Source of the DNA: Pseudomonas khorasanensis
GTDB taxonomy: Bacteria; Pseudomonadota; Gammaproteobacteria; Pseudomonadales; Pseudomonadaceae
Length of the DNA: 64,000 bases
Assembly: GCF_014268505.2 (NCBI RefSeq)
Contig: NZ_JABWQP020000003.1
Coordinates: 124,001 to 188,000, forward strand
Direction of reading: 5' to 3'
Shown here: in pieces, positions 27,174-36,850 of the stretch
Numbering within the stretch: the stretch's first letter is position 1
How the letters are laid out: every line of letters starts with the position of its first letter
Made by a program: the position numbers and the translations under genes
The notes under the pieces: generated by a model
The model's database searches: none
Told to the model about the DNA's origin: nothing
Seen by the model: only the letters and a program-made list of their open reading frames with translations

Positions 27174-28247
27174 TCAACCCTCGGAATAGAGCCTCGGCAC
27201 CCGGCGCAGGTTACAGAAGATCTGATAAGGGATGGTGTCGGCCCACTTCGCCACGTCGCTGGCGAGGATGTTTTTACCCCACAACTCGACCGCGGACCCG
27301 AGACCCGCTTCCGGCACGTCGGTGAGGTCGATGCAAAGCATGTCCATCGACACGCGCCCCAGCAGGCGGCTGCGTTTTCCCGCCACCAGCACCGGCGTGC
27401 CAGTCGGTGCCTGACGCGGGTAGCCATCGGCGTAGCCCATCGCAACCACACCGACGCGCATCGGCTTGTCGGTGATGAATTTCGCGCCGTAGCCGATGGG
27501 TTCGCCGGCGGGCAATTCACGCACGCTGATGACTTTTGATTCCAGGGTCATCACCGGTTGCAGGCGTTCGGCCACAGCGTTGGTTTCTTCGAACGGCGTG
27601 GTGCCGTAAAGCATGATGCCCGGGCGCACCCAGTCGCTTTTGACCTCTGGCCAACCGAGCACGGCCGGCGAGTTGCGCAGGCTAACCTCGGCGGCCAGGC
27701 CCTGACGTGCCGCTTCGAACACCGCAACCTGCTCGGCGCTCGTCTGTGCATGCAGTTCATCGGCGCGGGCGAAGTGGCTCATCAGCACGATCTTGGCCAC
27801 TTTGCCACTGGCCAGCAGCCGTTGGTAGGCCGTCTGATAATCCTTGGGGTGCAAACCGACACGATGCATGCCCGAATCGAGTTTGAGCCATACCGTGAGC
27901 GGTTTGCTCAGGTGCGCCTGCTCGATCGCTTCGAGTTGCCACAGCGAATGCACCACGCACCAGAAATCATGCTCGACGATCAGCGCCAGCTCTTCGGCCT
28001 CGAAGAAACCTTCCAGCAGCAGCACCGGCGCGCGAATACCCGCAGCGCGCAGCTCCAGCGCTTCTTCGATGCAGGCCACGGCAAAGCCATCCGCCTCGGC
28101 TTCCAGCGCCTGGGCGCAACGGACCGCGCCATGGCCGTAGGCGTCCGCCTTGATCACGGCGAGCGCCCTGGCGCCGGTGACTTCGCGGGCAATCCGATAA
28201 TTGTGACGCAGGGCTTGAAGGTCGATCAGGGCACGGGCAGGACGCAT
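27174..28247 (-). CDS. dadX: Alanine racemase, catabolic
   Basis: A 357-residue fold-type III PLP enzyme interconverting L- and D-alanine. The PLP Lys lies in [11 protein letters not shown] near residue 33, and the catalytic Tyr region is [27 protein letters not shown] near 245-270. [16 protein letters not shown] is the other strong signature. Its place after dadA and ridA shows it is the catabolic isozyme: it makes D-alanine from L-alanine for oxidation by DadA. It is the last gene of the minus-strand dadA-ridA-dadX set. Confidence 0.96.
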   Translation of the reverse strand: MRPARALIDLQALRHNYRIAREVTGARALAVIKADAYGHGAVRCAQALEAEADGFAVACIEEALELRAAGIRAPVLLLEGFFEAEELALIVEHDFWCVVHSLWQLEAIEQAHLSKPLTVWLKLDSGMHRVGLHPKDYQTAYQRLLASGKVAKIVLMSHFARADELHAQTSAEQVAVFEAARQGLAAEVSLRNSPAVLGWPEVKSDWVRPGIMLYGTTPFEETNAVAERLQPVMTLESKVISVRELPAGEPIGYGAKFITDKPMRVGVVAMGYADGYPRQAPTGTPVLVAGKRSRLLGRVSMDMLCIDLTDVPEAGLGSAVELWGKNILASDVAKWADTIPYQIFCNLRRVPRLYSEG

Positions 28248-28342
28248 GGCGGCAGACTTCTAGGCGGTCATGGGAAGAAAAAACCGGTGCCACTGACGAC
28301 GTGAGCCGCCAGCAGCGCCGGGAGAGGGATCTGTGTATGCAA

Positions 28343-28696
28343 TTATGGCAACGCGGCGATCACACTGATCTCGACCAGGATGCTCGGCTTGGCCATCTTC
28401 GCTTCGACGGTAGCGCGGGCCGGCGCAGCGCCTTTTGGCAGCCATTGGTCCCAGACCGAATTCATTCCCGCAAAGTGCGCCTCGATGTCGTTGAGGTAGA
28501 TCGTCGCCGACAGCAGGTGCTCTTTATCCGTCCCGGCCAGGTCGAGCAAGCGCTCGATGTTGGCGAGCACATCGCGGGTCTGCTGTTCGACTCCCGCCTC
28601 GAAGTCGTCACCGACTTGCCCGGCCAGATACACGGTGCCGTTGTGGCTGACGATCTGACTCATGCGCTCATTGGTGAGCTGGCGCTGGATTGCCAT
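28343..28696 (-). CDS. RidA-family enamine/imine deaminase in the dad operon
   Basis: A 117-residue RidA (YjgF/YER057c) protein. The family end block [24 protein letters not shown] contains the catalytic Arg that binds the substrate carboxylate. DadA oxidises D-alanine to iminopyruvate, a reactive imine of the kind RidA proteins hydrolyse, so placement between dadA and dadX makes chemical sense. The gene overlaps the dadA 3' end by 29 bases. AGGAG lies 11 bases before the ATG. A second RidA gene lies next to spoT at 60.5 kb. Confidence 0.92.
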   Translation of the reverse strand: MAIQRQLTNERMSQIVSHNGTVYLAGQVGDDFEAGVEQQTRDVLANIERLLDLAGTDKEHLLSATIYLNDIEAHFAGMNSVWDQWLPKGAAPARATVEAKMAKPSILVEISVIAALP

Positions 28697-29972
28697 GTTT
28701 TGCGGACTCCTGAGTTGTGTTGCCGTAACGGGAAATATCGAGGCCTTCAGCGCTGATCTGCGGCTTTTTCTTCGCCATCAGATCGGCCAACAGGCGACCG
28801 GAGCCGCACGCCATGGTCCAGCCGAGCGTGCCATGGCCGGTGTTGAGGAACAGGTTCTTGAACGGCGTCGCGCCAACGATCGGCGTACCGTCCGGCGTGG
28901 TCGGACGCAGACCAGTCCAGAAGCTCGCCTCGGCCAGATTGCCGCCCTGAGGATAAAGGTCGTTGACGATCATCTCCAGGGTTTCACGCCGACGCGGGTT
29001 GAGCGACAGGTCAAAACCGGCAATCTCGGCCATGCCGCCGACGCGGATACGGTTGTCGAAACGGGTGATCGCGACCTTGTAGGTCTCGTCGAGAATGGTC
29101 GATGTCGGCGCCATCGCCGGGTTGGTGATCGGCACGGTCAGCGAATAACCCTTGAGCGGATAGACCGGCGCCTTGATGCCCAGCGGCTTGAGCAATTGCG
29201 GCGAGTAGCTGCCCAGGGCGAGCACGTAGCGGTCGGCGGTTTCCAGCTTGCCGTCGATCCAGACACCGTTGATGCGATCACCGGCGTAGTCGAGTTTCTG
29301 GATGTCCTGACCGAAACGGAATTCCACGCCGAGGCTCACGGCCATTTCGGCGAGGCGGGTGGTGAAGATCTGGCAATCGCCGGTCTGGTCGTTCGGCAAG
29401 CGCAGGGCACCGGCGAGAATATCGGTCACGCCCGCCAGCGCCGGTTCGACGCGGGCAATGCCGGCGCGGTCGAGGACTTCAAACGGTACGCCGGATTCTT
29501 TCAGCACAGCGATGTCCTTGGCGGCGTTGTCCAGTTGCGCCTGGGTGCGGAACAACTGCGTGGTACCGAGGCTGCGGCCTTCGTAGGCGATGCCGGTTTC
29601 GGCGCGCAATTCGTCGAGGCAGTCGCGGCTGTACTCGGACAGACGCACCATGCGCTCCTTGTTCACCGCGTAACGATTGGCGGTGCAGTTGCGCAGCATT
29701 TGCGCCATCCACAGGTACTGATCGATGTCGGCGGTGGCCTTGATCGCGAGGGGGGCGTGGCGCTGCAGCAGCCACTTGATCGCCTTGAGCGGTACGCCCG
29801 GCGCAGCCCATGGCGAGGCGTAGCCCGGCGAGACCTGCCCGGCGTTGGCGTAACTGGTCTCCATGGCCGCGGCTGGCTGCCGGTCGACAACCACCACCTC
29901 GAACCCGGCACGCGCCAGATAGTAAGCACTGGCGGTACCGATGACGCCGCTACCCAAGACCATGACGCGCAT
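28668..29972 (-). CDS. dadA: D-amino acid dehydrogenase small subunit
   Basis: A 434-residue membrane-associated flavoprotein that oxidises D-alanine and other D-amino acids to 2-oxo acids, passing electrons to the respiratory chain. The FAD-binding N-terminus is [52 protein letters not shown] and [33 protein letters not shown] are characteristic of DadA. It heads the operon with ridA and dadX and is divergent from lrp, whose product is the expected activator. Confidence 0.96.
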   Translation of the reverse strand: MRVMVLGSGVIGTASAYYLARAGFEVVVVDRQPAAAMETSYANAGQVSPGYASPWAAPGVPLKAIKWLLQRHAPLAIKATADIDQYLWMAQMLRNCTANRYAVNKERMVRLSEYSRDCLDELRAETGIAYEGRSLGTTQLFRTQAQLDNAAKDIAVLKESGVPFEVLDRAGIARVEPALAGVTDILAGALRLPNDQTGDCQIFTTRLAEMAVSLGVEFRFGQDIQKLDYAGDRINGVWIDGKLETADRYVLALGSYSPQLLKPLGIKAPVYPLKGYSLTVPITNPAMAPTSTILDETYKVAITRFDNRIRVGGMAEIAGFDLSLNPRRRETLEMIVNDLYPQGGNLAEASFWTGLRPTTPDGTPIVGATPFKNLFLNTGHGTLGWTMACGSGRLLADLMAKKKPQISAEGLDISRYGNTTQESAKHGNPAPAHQ

Positions 29973-30126
29973 GTTGAATCCCTCATCGCGGCTTTTCGCC
30001 GAGCTGTGTTGTTAGAGCAATGATGAGCGCAGTGTAAAAAAGAAACGCCAGTGCTTTTCACTGTATAAGCGCCTATATTTGGCGACAATTCTCGGCAAAA
30101 ACCCTTTTCACGGAGGCGCATCCCCT

Positions 30127-30615
30127 ATGCGTACCAACACTCAGACCAAACGTGAGCTGGACAAGATCGACCGCAATATCCTTCGAATCCTGCAGGCGGA
30201 CGGGCGGATTTCCTTCACCGAGCTTGGGGAAAAGGTCGGTCTCTCCACCACGCCATGCACCGAGCGGGTGCGGCGTCTGGAGCGCGAGGGGATCATCATG
30301 GGCTACAACGCCCGGCTTAATCCGCAGCACCTGAAGGGTAGCTTGCTGGTGTTCGTCGAGATCAGCCTCGACTACAAATCCGGCGACACCTTCGAAGAGT
30401 TCCGACGCGCGGTGCTGAAATTGCCCCATGTGCTGGAGTGCCATTTGGTCTCTGGAGATTTCGACTATCTGGTGAAAGCGCGGATTTCCGAGATGGCCTC
30501 GTACCGCAAATTGCTCGGCGACATTCTGTTGAAGCTGCCGCATGTGCGGGAGTCGAAGAGCTACATCGTGATGGAAGAAGTCAAAGAGAGCCTGTGCCTG
30601 CCTATTCCAGACTGA
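30127..30615 (+). CDS. lrp: Leucine-responsive/alanine-responsive regulator (Lrp/DadR)
   Basis: A 162-residue Lrp/AsnC regulator. The N-terminal winged helix-turn-helix is at residues 10-60 (LDKIDRNILRILQADGRISFTELGEKVGLSTTPCTERVRRLE). The ligand-binding RAM domain follows at about 70-155. The length and the LSTTPC/IIMGYNARLNP features are those of Lrp in the strict sense. It is divergent from dadA across 154 bases, the usual geometry for the regulator of alanine catabolism in Pseudomonas (DadR). The internal ATG was chosen; upstream residues are not family-like. Confidence 0.93.
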   Translation: MRTNTQTKRELDKIDRNILRILQADGRISFTELGEKVGLSTTPCTERVRRLEREGIIMGYNARLNPQHLKGSLLVFVEISLDYKSGDTFEEFRRAVLKLPHVLECHLVSGDFDYLVKARISEMASYRKLLGDILLKLPHVRESKSYIVMEEVKESLCLPIPD

Positions 30616-30631
30616 AATCGGCGGCGTCCCC

Positions 30632-30696
30632 TTCGCGAGCAGGCTCGCTCCCACATTTGAATGCAATCTCCTGTGGGAGCGAGCCTGCTCGCGAAG
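30632..30696. repeat. REP doublet, type A (short spacer)
   Basis: Left unit ttcgcgagcaggctcgctcc and right unit gtgggagcgagcctgctcgc face each other with a spacer of only about 18 bases. The half order is the same as at 8.5 kb. It lies between convergent lrp and the YkgJ-like gene. Confidence 0.9.
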
Positions 30697-30727
30697 AAGT
30701 CGACTCGGAGTGAAGTGAACGCAACAG

Positions 30728-31081
30728 CTAAACCAGCACCTGCCGATTCGCCGCCATGTATTCGAAGATCTGTTTCTCGACCTTTGGATGAATCAACTCC
30801 AGCGGCCGCCGCTCGTTCGGGCACGGTAGCGTCTTGGTGGTGCCGAACAACCGGCAAATCAGCGGCCGCTCTTCATACACCGTGCAGCCATCGGGCCCCA
30901 AGTGCACACAGTTGAGCGCTTCCATCGCCGCGTCCTGTTCGGCACGGGTCTTGCGCGGCAGCCGGGCCATTTCTTCGGGCGAAGTGGTCACCGGGCCACA
31001 GCAGTCGTGGCAGCCGGGCACGCACTCGAACGAGGGGATCTGCTGGCGCAAGGTGCGGATTTTCTGGCTGTTGCGGCTCAT
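30728..31081 (-). CDS. YkgJ-family cysteine cluster protein
   Basis: A 117-residue protein with the metal-binding Cys pattern of the YkgJ/CxxCxxCC (UPF0153) family: FECVPGCHDCCGPVT near residue 19, LNCVHLGPDGCTVYEERPLICRLFG near 57-80, and LPCPNE near 87. The spacing suggests a zinc or iron-sulfur site; the function is not established. The ATG giving MSRNSQKIRT was chosen because the long frame upstream runs antisense to the oxidoreductase region. It is divergent from the next gene. Confidence 0.88.
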   Translation of the reverse strand: MSRNSQKIRTLRQQIPSFECVPGCHDCCGPVTTSPEEMARLPRKTRAEQDAAMEALNCVHLGPDGCTVYEERPLICRLFGTTKTLPCPNERRPLELIHPKVEKQIFEYMAANRQVLV

Positions 31082-31228
31082 TGAAACGGGAACCCGAGTT
31101 GGATAGACGCTAATTGTGCCGCAAACGCCCTGATCCAGACAGCAATGGCCGACTGCTGTTGCCCACCTTCGCGCGTGCGGCTTATGCTCCGTCAAATTTT
31201 CTCGACACTCAGCCGCTGGATGACGCCC

Positions 31229-32533
31229 ATGACCGCCCGCACCTTCGCGAGCCAACCACACGCCGCTTCCTACTACGCCGCCAGCAGTCTGCCGCAACCC
31301 AATCATCCGAAGCTGCAAGGGGACATGACGGCGGACGTCTGCGTGGTCGGCGGCGGGTTTTCCGGACTGAACACGGCGCTGGAGCTGGCCGAGCGGGGCT
31401 TGAGCGTGGTGTTGCTGGAAGCGCACAAAATCGGTTGGGGCGCCAGCGGTCGCAACGGCGGCCAGTTGATTCGCGGCGTCGGTCATGGCCTCGATCAGTT
31501 TGCCAATGTCATCGGCGCCGATGGCGTGCGTGAAATGAAACTCATGGGCCTGGAAGCCGTGGAGATTGTCCGCCAGCGCGTCGAGCGTTTCCGGATTGCC
31601 TGCGACCTGACCTGGGGCTATTGCGACCTTGCCAACAAACCCTCCGACCTCGAAGGGTTTGCCGAAGACGCCGAAGAGCTGCGCGGCCTCGGATATCGCC
31701 ATGAAACCCGTTTGCTGCAAGCCAATGAAATGCACACCGTGGTCGGCTCAAAGCGCTACGTTGGCGGTTTGATCGACATGGGTTCAGGACATCTGCATCC
31801 GCTGAATCTGGCGTTGGGCGAAGCCGCAGCCGCGCAACAATTGGGTGTCCGGTTGTTCGAGCATTCGGCGGCGACGCGCATCGACTACGGCCCTGTAGTG
31901 AAGGTACACACGGCCCAAGGCTCGGTGCGGGCAAAAACGCTGGTGCTGGGCTGCAATGCCTATCTCAATGGCCTGAACTCGCAACTGAGCGGCAAAGTCC
32001 TGCCCGCCGGCAGCTACATCATCGCGACCGAGCCTTTGTCCGCAGAACAGGCCCATGACCTGCTGCCACAGAACATGGCGGTCTGCGACCAGCGTGTGGC
32101 ACTTGATTATTACCGGCTCTCGGCGGATCGCCGATTGCTGTTCGGCGGCGCCTGCCATTATTCAGGGCGCGACCCGAAGGACATTGGCGCCTACATGCAG
32201 CCGAAGATGCTCGAAGTCTTTGCGCAGCTAACCGGCGTAAAAATCGACTATCAGTGGGGTGGAATGATCGGCATCGGCGCCAACCGCTTGCCGCAAATTG
32301 GCCGGCTCGCCGATCAGCCGAATGTGTATTACGCCCAGGCCTATTCCGGGCATGGAGTGAATGCAACGCACCTGGCGGGCAAGCTCCTGGCCGAGGCGAT
32401 CAGCGGCCAGCACGGCGGTGGTTTTGATCTGTTTGCCAAGGTTCCACACATCACTTTCCCCGGTGGCAAGCATTTGCGCTCGCCGTTGCTGGCGCTGGGG
32501 ATGCTGTGGCACCGGATGAAAGAGTTGGTCTGA
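31229..32533 (+). CDS. FAD-dependent oxidoreductase (PuuB-like, DAO family)
   Basis: About 434 residues. The FAD fingerprint is VCVVGGGFSGLNTALELAERGLSVVLLEA near residue 38, followed by GWGASGRNGGQLIRG, the pattern of gamma-glutamylputrescine oxidoreductase PuuB and relatives. The C-terminal GGMIGIGANRLPQIGRL and YAQAYSGHGVNATHLAGKLLAEAI is the second FAD contact. Closeness to pauR and the aldehyde dehydrogenase suggests polyamine degradation, as in P. aeruginosa. ATG 31220 is an alternative start. Confidence 0.88.
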   Translation: MTARTFASQPHAASYYAASSLPQPNHPKLQGDMTADVCVVGGGFSGLNTALELAERGLSVVLLEAHKIGWGASGRNGGQLIRGVGHGLDQFANVIGADGVREMKLMGLEAVEIVRQRVERFRIACDLTWGYCDLANKPSDLEGFAEDAEELRGLGYRHETRLLQANEMHTVVGSKRYVGGLIDMGSGHLHPLNLALGEAAAAQQLGVRLFEHSAATRIDYGPVVKVHTAQGSVRAKTLVLGCNAYLNGLNSQLSGKVLPAGSYIIATEPLSAEQAHDLLPQNMAVCDQRVALDYYRLSADRRLLFGGACHYSGRDPKDIGAYMQPKMLEVFAQLTGVKIDYQWGGMIGIGANRLPQIGRLADQPNVYYAQAYSGHGVNATHLAGKLLAEAISGQHGGGFDLFAKVPHITFPGGKHLRSPLLALGMLWHRMKELV

Positions 32534-32580
32534 CAGATCGAGTTCGTTCCCGCGCTCTGCGCGGGAACGATCAGCAGGAT

Positions 32581-32823
32581 TCAGATCCGCCAGAACGGCT
32601 TCAACCCCTCCTCCCGCGCCTGCTCGCGCGTCAGCCCGACGTCCCTGAGCTGTTCCGCCGTCAACCCCAGCAACGCCTTGCGCGTGTGCAGACGATGCCA
32701 GAACAGACCCCAGCGACTCAGGCCGGACGGCGCGTTGCGCATTTGATTGCGCGCGCTGTCCTTCTGCCCTGCCGCCAGTTCCTGACTGTGTAACGTCAGC
32801 CGCACATCGCTCAAACCGTTCAT
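32581..32823 (-). CDS. DUF1127 small basic protein
   Basis: An 80-residue protein whose C-terminal half is a DUF1127 domain: WHRLHTRKALLGLTAEQLRDVGLTREQAREEGLKPFWRI has the usual LxxLxxxQLxDxGLxRxxAxxEGxxPFW pattern. DUF1127 proteins are small and basic; some affect RNA and phosphate or nitrogen metabolism. The ribosome binding site is AGGAG. It is divergent from the MocR-type regulator across 175 bases, and such pairs are frequent, so the regulator probably controls it. Confidence 0.88.
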   Translation of the reverse strand: MNGLSDVRLTLHSQELAAGQKDSARNQMRNAPSGLSRWGLFWHRLHTRKALLGLTAEQLRDVGLTREQAREEGLKPFWRI

Positions 32824-32998
32824 TTGCGTTGCTCCTGTTTACTTGCGTAGCGAGAGATTCCATGATGCGCGGGCAAGCAAAACCATTACAGATTCAAAGA
32901 ACATGTATTAATTCCATACAGACTCGCTGAACTGTCGTCTGAATCATTGTTTTGTATCGCATCTGTACTGGTTTTCAGCCCAACGCATCGAGGCAACC

Positions 32999-34417
32999 AT
33001 GACTCTGTATGTAAACCTCGCCGAATTGCTCGGCACCCGCATTGAACAAGGCTTCTATCGCCCCGGCGACCGATTGCCGTCGGTGCGTGCCTTGAGCGTC
33101 GAACACGGGGTCAGTCTGAGCACGGTGCAGCAGGCTTATCGCGTGCTTGAAGACAGCGGTCTGGCGACGCCGAAACCCAAGTCCGGCTACTTTGTGCCGG
33201 TCGGTCGCGAGCTGCCGGAACTGCCCGCGATCGGCCGCCCCGCGCAACGGCCGGTGGAGATTTCGCAGTGGGATCAGGTGCTGGAATTGATTCGCGCAGT
33301 GCCGCGCAAGGACGTGGTGCAGTTGGGCCGCGGCATGCCCGATGTCGGCTCGCCGACCATGAAACCGCTGCTACGCGGGCTCGCGCGCATCAGCCGTCGG
33401 CAGGACATGCCCGGTCTGTATTACGACAATATCCACGGCAACCTGGAACTGCGTGAACAGATCGCACGCTTGATGCTCGATTCCGGTTGCCAGTTGAATG
33501 CCGGCGATCTGGTGATCACCACCGGTTGCCACGAGGCGCTGTCCACCAGCATCCACGCGATCTGCGAGCCGGGAGATATCGTCGCGGTGGATTCGCCGAG
33601 TTTCCACGGCGCCATGCAGACCCTCAAAGGCCTGGGCATGAAAGCCTTGGAAATCCCTACCGACCCGCTCACCGGCATCAGCCTCGACGCGCTGGAGCTG
33701 GCGCTGGAACAATGGCCGATCAAGGCCATTCAGTTAACGCCCAACTGCAACAACCCGCTCGGCTACGTCATGCCCGAGTCGCGCAAACGTGCGTTGTTGA
33801 CGCTGGCCCAGCGTTTCGACGTGGCGATCATCGAAGACGACGTGTATGGCGAACTGGCCTACACCTACCCGCGCCCGCGCACCATCAAGTCCTTCGACGA
33901 AGATGGCCGTGTTTTGCTGTGCAGTTCGTTCTCCAAAACCCTGGCTCCGGGACTGCGCATTGGTTGGGTGGCGCCAGGCCGGTACCTGGAGCGGGTGCTG
34001 CACATGAAATACATCAGCACCGGATCGACCGCGCCGCAGCCGCAAATTGCCATTGCCGAATTTATAAAGGCCGGCCACTTCGAACCCCACTTGCGGCGCA
34101 TGCGCATGCAGTACCAGCGCAATCGTGACGCGATGATTGACTGGGTGACTCGCTACTTCCCCGCCGGCACCCGCGCCAGTCGACCGCAGGGCAGCTTCAT
34201 GCTGTGGGTTGAATTACCGGAAGGTTTCGACACGCTGAAACTGAATCGCGCCTTGCACGACCAGGGCGTACAGATTGCAGTGGGCAGCATCTTTTCCGCC
34301 TCGGGCAAATATCGTAATTGCCTGCGGATGAACTACGCTGCCAAGCCAACAGCGCAGATTGAAGAAGCGGTGCGCAAGGTCGGCGCTGCCGCGATCCGCT
34401 TACTGGCCCTCGGCTGA
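32999..34417 (+). CDS. MocR-type GntR regulator with aminotransferase-like domain
   Basis: A 472-residue fusion. The GntR winged helix is at residues 1-70 (RIEQGFYRPGDRLPSVRALSVEHGVSLSTVQQAYRVLEDSG) and a fold-type I aminotransferase-like domain at about 100-465. The PLP Lys is in CSSFSKTLAPGLRIGWVAPG, with the other cofactor contacts in QLTPNCNNPLGY and IIEDDVYGEL. MocR proteins use the PLP fold to sense an amine or amino compound; they rarely catalyse transamination. The divergent DUF1127 gene is its likely target. Confidence 0.93.
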   Translation: MTLYVNLAELLGTRIEQGFYRPGDRLPSVRALSVEHGVSLSTVQQAYRVLEDSGLATPKPKSGYFVPVGRELPELPAIGRPAQRPVEISQWDQVLELIRAVPRKDVVQLGRGMPDVGSPTMKPLLRGLARISRRQDMPGLYYDNIHGNLELREQIARLMLDSGCQLNAGDLVITTGCHEALSTSIHAICEPGDIVAVDSPSFHGAMQTLKGLGMKALEIPTDPLTGISLDALELALEQWPIKAIQLTPNCNNPLGYVMPESRKRALLTLAQRFDVAIIEDDVYGELAYTYPRPRTIKSFDEDGRVLLCSSFSKTLAPGLRIGWVAPGRYLERVLHMKYISTGSTAPQPQIAIAEFIKAGHFEPHLRRMRMQYQRNRDAMIDWVTRYFPAGTRASRPQGSFMLWVELPEGFDTLKLNRALHDQGVQIAVGSIFSASGKYRNCLRMNYAAKPTAQIEEAVRKVGAAAIRLLALG

Positions 34418-36850
34418 TTCGCAGACAGCGTCGACCGTTGCATATAATTTATCGGTGTTGGCGGTCTCCGGTGCATCGACCTCGACCCGGCAGTCCTGAC
34501 CGCTGCCGGCGTCGATCCGCAACCGCACCAGAACTGGCGCATCGGTCAGGTACACCAGCCCGGCATCCACCACACTGGTCAGATAGTGACCTTGACCATC
34601 CTGCACCGATGCGCCTTTGGGTACGGGCACACCGTCGGGCGTACGCACCTGCAGCATCAGACGGCGCACGGTGTCCACGGGAAAATCCAGGCGCGGCACG
34701 GCGCCGCGTCCGGCTTCGACCTCTTGGTAACCATTGGTCACGTCAACATTGCGGGGCAGGCTGCGCGTGTCGATTTCAACTCGGTTGGTGCGCCACGCCG
34801 ACAAGCCGGAAGCCACTGCTCGCCCCGCGCCATCGGTCCAAACCGGACCTTGCGGTGTGCTCAGTTGGATACCGGCATCCTCACCTGCCTTGACCAGCGC
34901 AAATGTATCGCGCACCGGATAAGGCGAAAGCGTCACGCCCGCTTCGTGCAGCACCAGACCACCGCGCAGTCCGGCGTCATAACGGCTCGAGCCGACACTG
35001 TTACGCGAGTAGCCAAGGTCGACGCTGGTGTAACGCGGCAATGCACTGAGCCGGGCATTGAAGTCGCTCTGCCCGTTCGGTGTGCGCTCCATGCCCACGC
35101 TGTAATCCAGCGTGTCACTTAATTGTTCGGCGTAACGGGCGCCTGTGCGCAATCCCCGCCGCTCGTCGCGGCGGGCGGATGAGCTCAGTCTGCGTTTGCT
35201 CCCCAGCGAAAAACCAACGGTCAGGTAGGCGCTGTCACCCCGAGCACCCATGCCGGAACCGCTGCTTTCGCGCTGGACGTTGAGCGAAAGGTTGGCCCTG
35301 GAAAAAGTCTTTGACCATGTCGCGCCCATCCGCGATTGTTGTGTGCCGCCCCGCCCCGCATATTGCGACCAGAAGCCGGAAAAGGCGCCCCAGTCACGGC
35401 TAGAATGGTTAATCGCCGCGCCCCATTGTCGCTCGGCCTGCTGGTCGGACTCTTCCCGAATATCCTGCCCCACCTGCGCCAAGGTACGAAAACCCGCGCT
35501 GCGGCGGCTCATGTTGATACTGGCGGAGAGGCCGTAGCCCAACGGCAACCCGAGCGCCGCTTGCATCTCCCGGCCCTGGCCCGAATTCACGCTCAAAGAA
35601 TTGAGCTGCTGCACGCTGACCACGGCCCCCATTCCCAAAGCCTGCTGTAATTCCCAGCCTGCGGAGCGGTAGTCGCCGCCTCCCAGGAGCCCCGCGCTGA
35701 AGCCGGTTGCCGAGCCCAACAACCAGTCCTTGTTTGCCGCCACGAACGTTGGCGCTTCGCGATCATCATTGCGCATTCGCCGGATCTTTCCTGCCGCCAG
35801 GCCATATCCCGGTTTCGCAGACAGGGTCGGGACGCTCAAGGAAGCTGCCGGAACGAGAAAAACGTGACGCTCACCACTTTCGGCCACGACCGTGACCTCA
35901 AGATCCAGATGACGGCTCAACAACGGCAAATTGCGCAGGGCAAACGGCCCGCCCGGTACCACCGTGGAATAGACCACCACGCCGCTCTGCCGAACTTCGA
36001 TCCGTGCGGGTGAAGGTGCATGACCTTCAACGACCGAGCCGCTGCCTGGATCCTCTGTCACGGCCCCGGCCAAGGCCGAGTCGGGTACGATTTGAATACC
36101 CGTGAACGACTCCCCCGCGAACAAGGACGAACGCATGTTGAGCTGCCCAAGCTGCACCTGCGCCGCATACGCCTCCCATGTACGCGAAGCCTGGGTGTAG
36201 AGGAGATCGAAACGCTCGGTGCCCGCGGATGAATTGTAGTTCTGCCGACTGCGCACCACCCAGTCAGCGGCGTTGAATCCCAATTCGGTGCCAAGGTTTC
36301 GATATTGGGTCGAATGGCCAGGGCTGGTCTCGGTCACCACTAGCGCGTCGTAGTTGAACAGTCCGGCGCTGCCGCCCGACTGCCAGGCGCGCACTGCAGA
36401 CTTTGGTTCAAGCAGCAAGCCGGTCGGCACCAAGAGCATCACCCGTTGCAAGCCGGGATCAAGCCGTACCTGCACGCCGGGTAGATGCTCGTCCATCTGC
36501 GCGCAGCTGCCATTGTTGGCGTTGTCGGGCAAGCCGGAAGGCACTGCAATCGAAGCCTGATCGAGCAATCGGATATCAAGACACAACTGACCGTCGTCAT
36601 CAAATCTCGTCATAACCGAACCCAAAGCCGTGCCATTGACCTCAAGCGCCACTCGACTGCGTCCGGCCGTAAAACGTGGTTCCGCGCCGAAAAACCTGGC
36701 GGTGGCAGGGTCGATACCGCGAGCTTCCAGCACCGCCGGATCGAATTCGGTATAGGCCTTGGCCGAGGCTGTCGAAGGTATCAGCAGGAGCGTTGCCAGC
36801 CACCCGGGAACAGCGCAGAACACCCGCAGTAGCAGCGTGCTGCGTTTCAC
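34400..36850 (-). CDS. Fimbrial outer-membrane usher (FimD/PapC family)
   Basis: An 816-residue usher of the chaperone-usher pathway. It has a signal peptide (LATLLLIPSTASA), the N-terminal periplasmic domain, the 24-strand beta-barrel with plug (GSVVEGHAPSPARIEVRQSGVVVYSTVVPGGPFALRNLP), and C-terminal domains with KAGEDAGIQLSTPQGPVWTDGAGRAV. It assembles the subunit delivered by the chaperone. The start is GTG and overlaps the chaperone stop by four bases (GTGA). It is the last gene of the operon and its 3' end overlaps the convergent MocR gene by 18 bases. Confidence 0.93.
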   Translation of the reverse strand: MKRSTLLLRVFCAVPGWLATLLLIPSTASAKAYTEFDPAVLEARGIDPATARFFGAEPRFTAGRSRVALEVNGTALGSVMTRFDDDGQLCLDIRLLDQASIAVPSGLPDNANNGSCAQMDEHLPGVQVRLDPGLQRVMLLVPTGLLLEPKSAVRAWQSGGSAGLFNYDALVVTETSPGHSTQYRNLGTELGFNAADWVVRSRQNYNSSAGTERFDLLYTQASRTWEAYAAQVQLGQLNMRSSLFAGESFTGIQIVPDSALAGAVTEDPGSGSVVEGHAPSPARIEVRQSGVVVYSTVVPGGPFALRNLPLLSRHLDLEVTVVAESGERHVFLVPAASLSVPTLSAKPGYGLAAGKIRRMRNDDREAPTFVAANKDWLLGSATGFSAGLLGGGDYRSAGWELQQALGMGAVVSVQQLNSLSVNSGQGREMQAALGLPLGYGLSASINMSRRSAGFRTLAQVGQDIREESDQQAERQWGAAINHSSRDWGAFSGFWSQYAGRGGTQQSRMGATWSKTFSRANLSLNVQRESSGSGMGARGDSAYLTVGFSLGSKRRLSSSARRDERRGLRTGARYAEQLSDTLDYSVGMERTPNGQSDFNARLSALPRYTSVDLGYSRNSVGSSRYDAGLRGGLVLHEAGVTLSPYPVRDTFALVKAGEDAGIQLSTPQGPVWTDGAGRAVASGLSAWRTNRVEIDTRSLPRNVDVTNGYQEVEAGRGAVPRLDFPVDTVRRLMLQVRTPDGVPVPKGASVQDGQGHYLTSVVDAGLVYLTDAPVLVRLRIDAGSGQDCRVEVDAPETANTDKLYATVDAVCESAEGQ

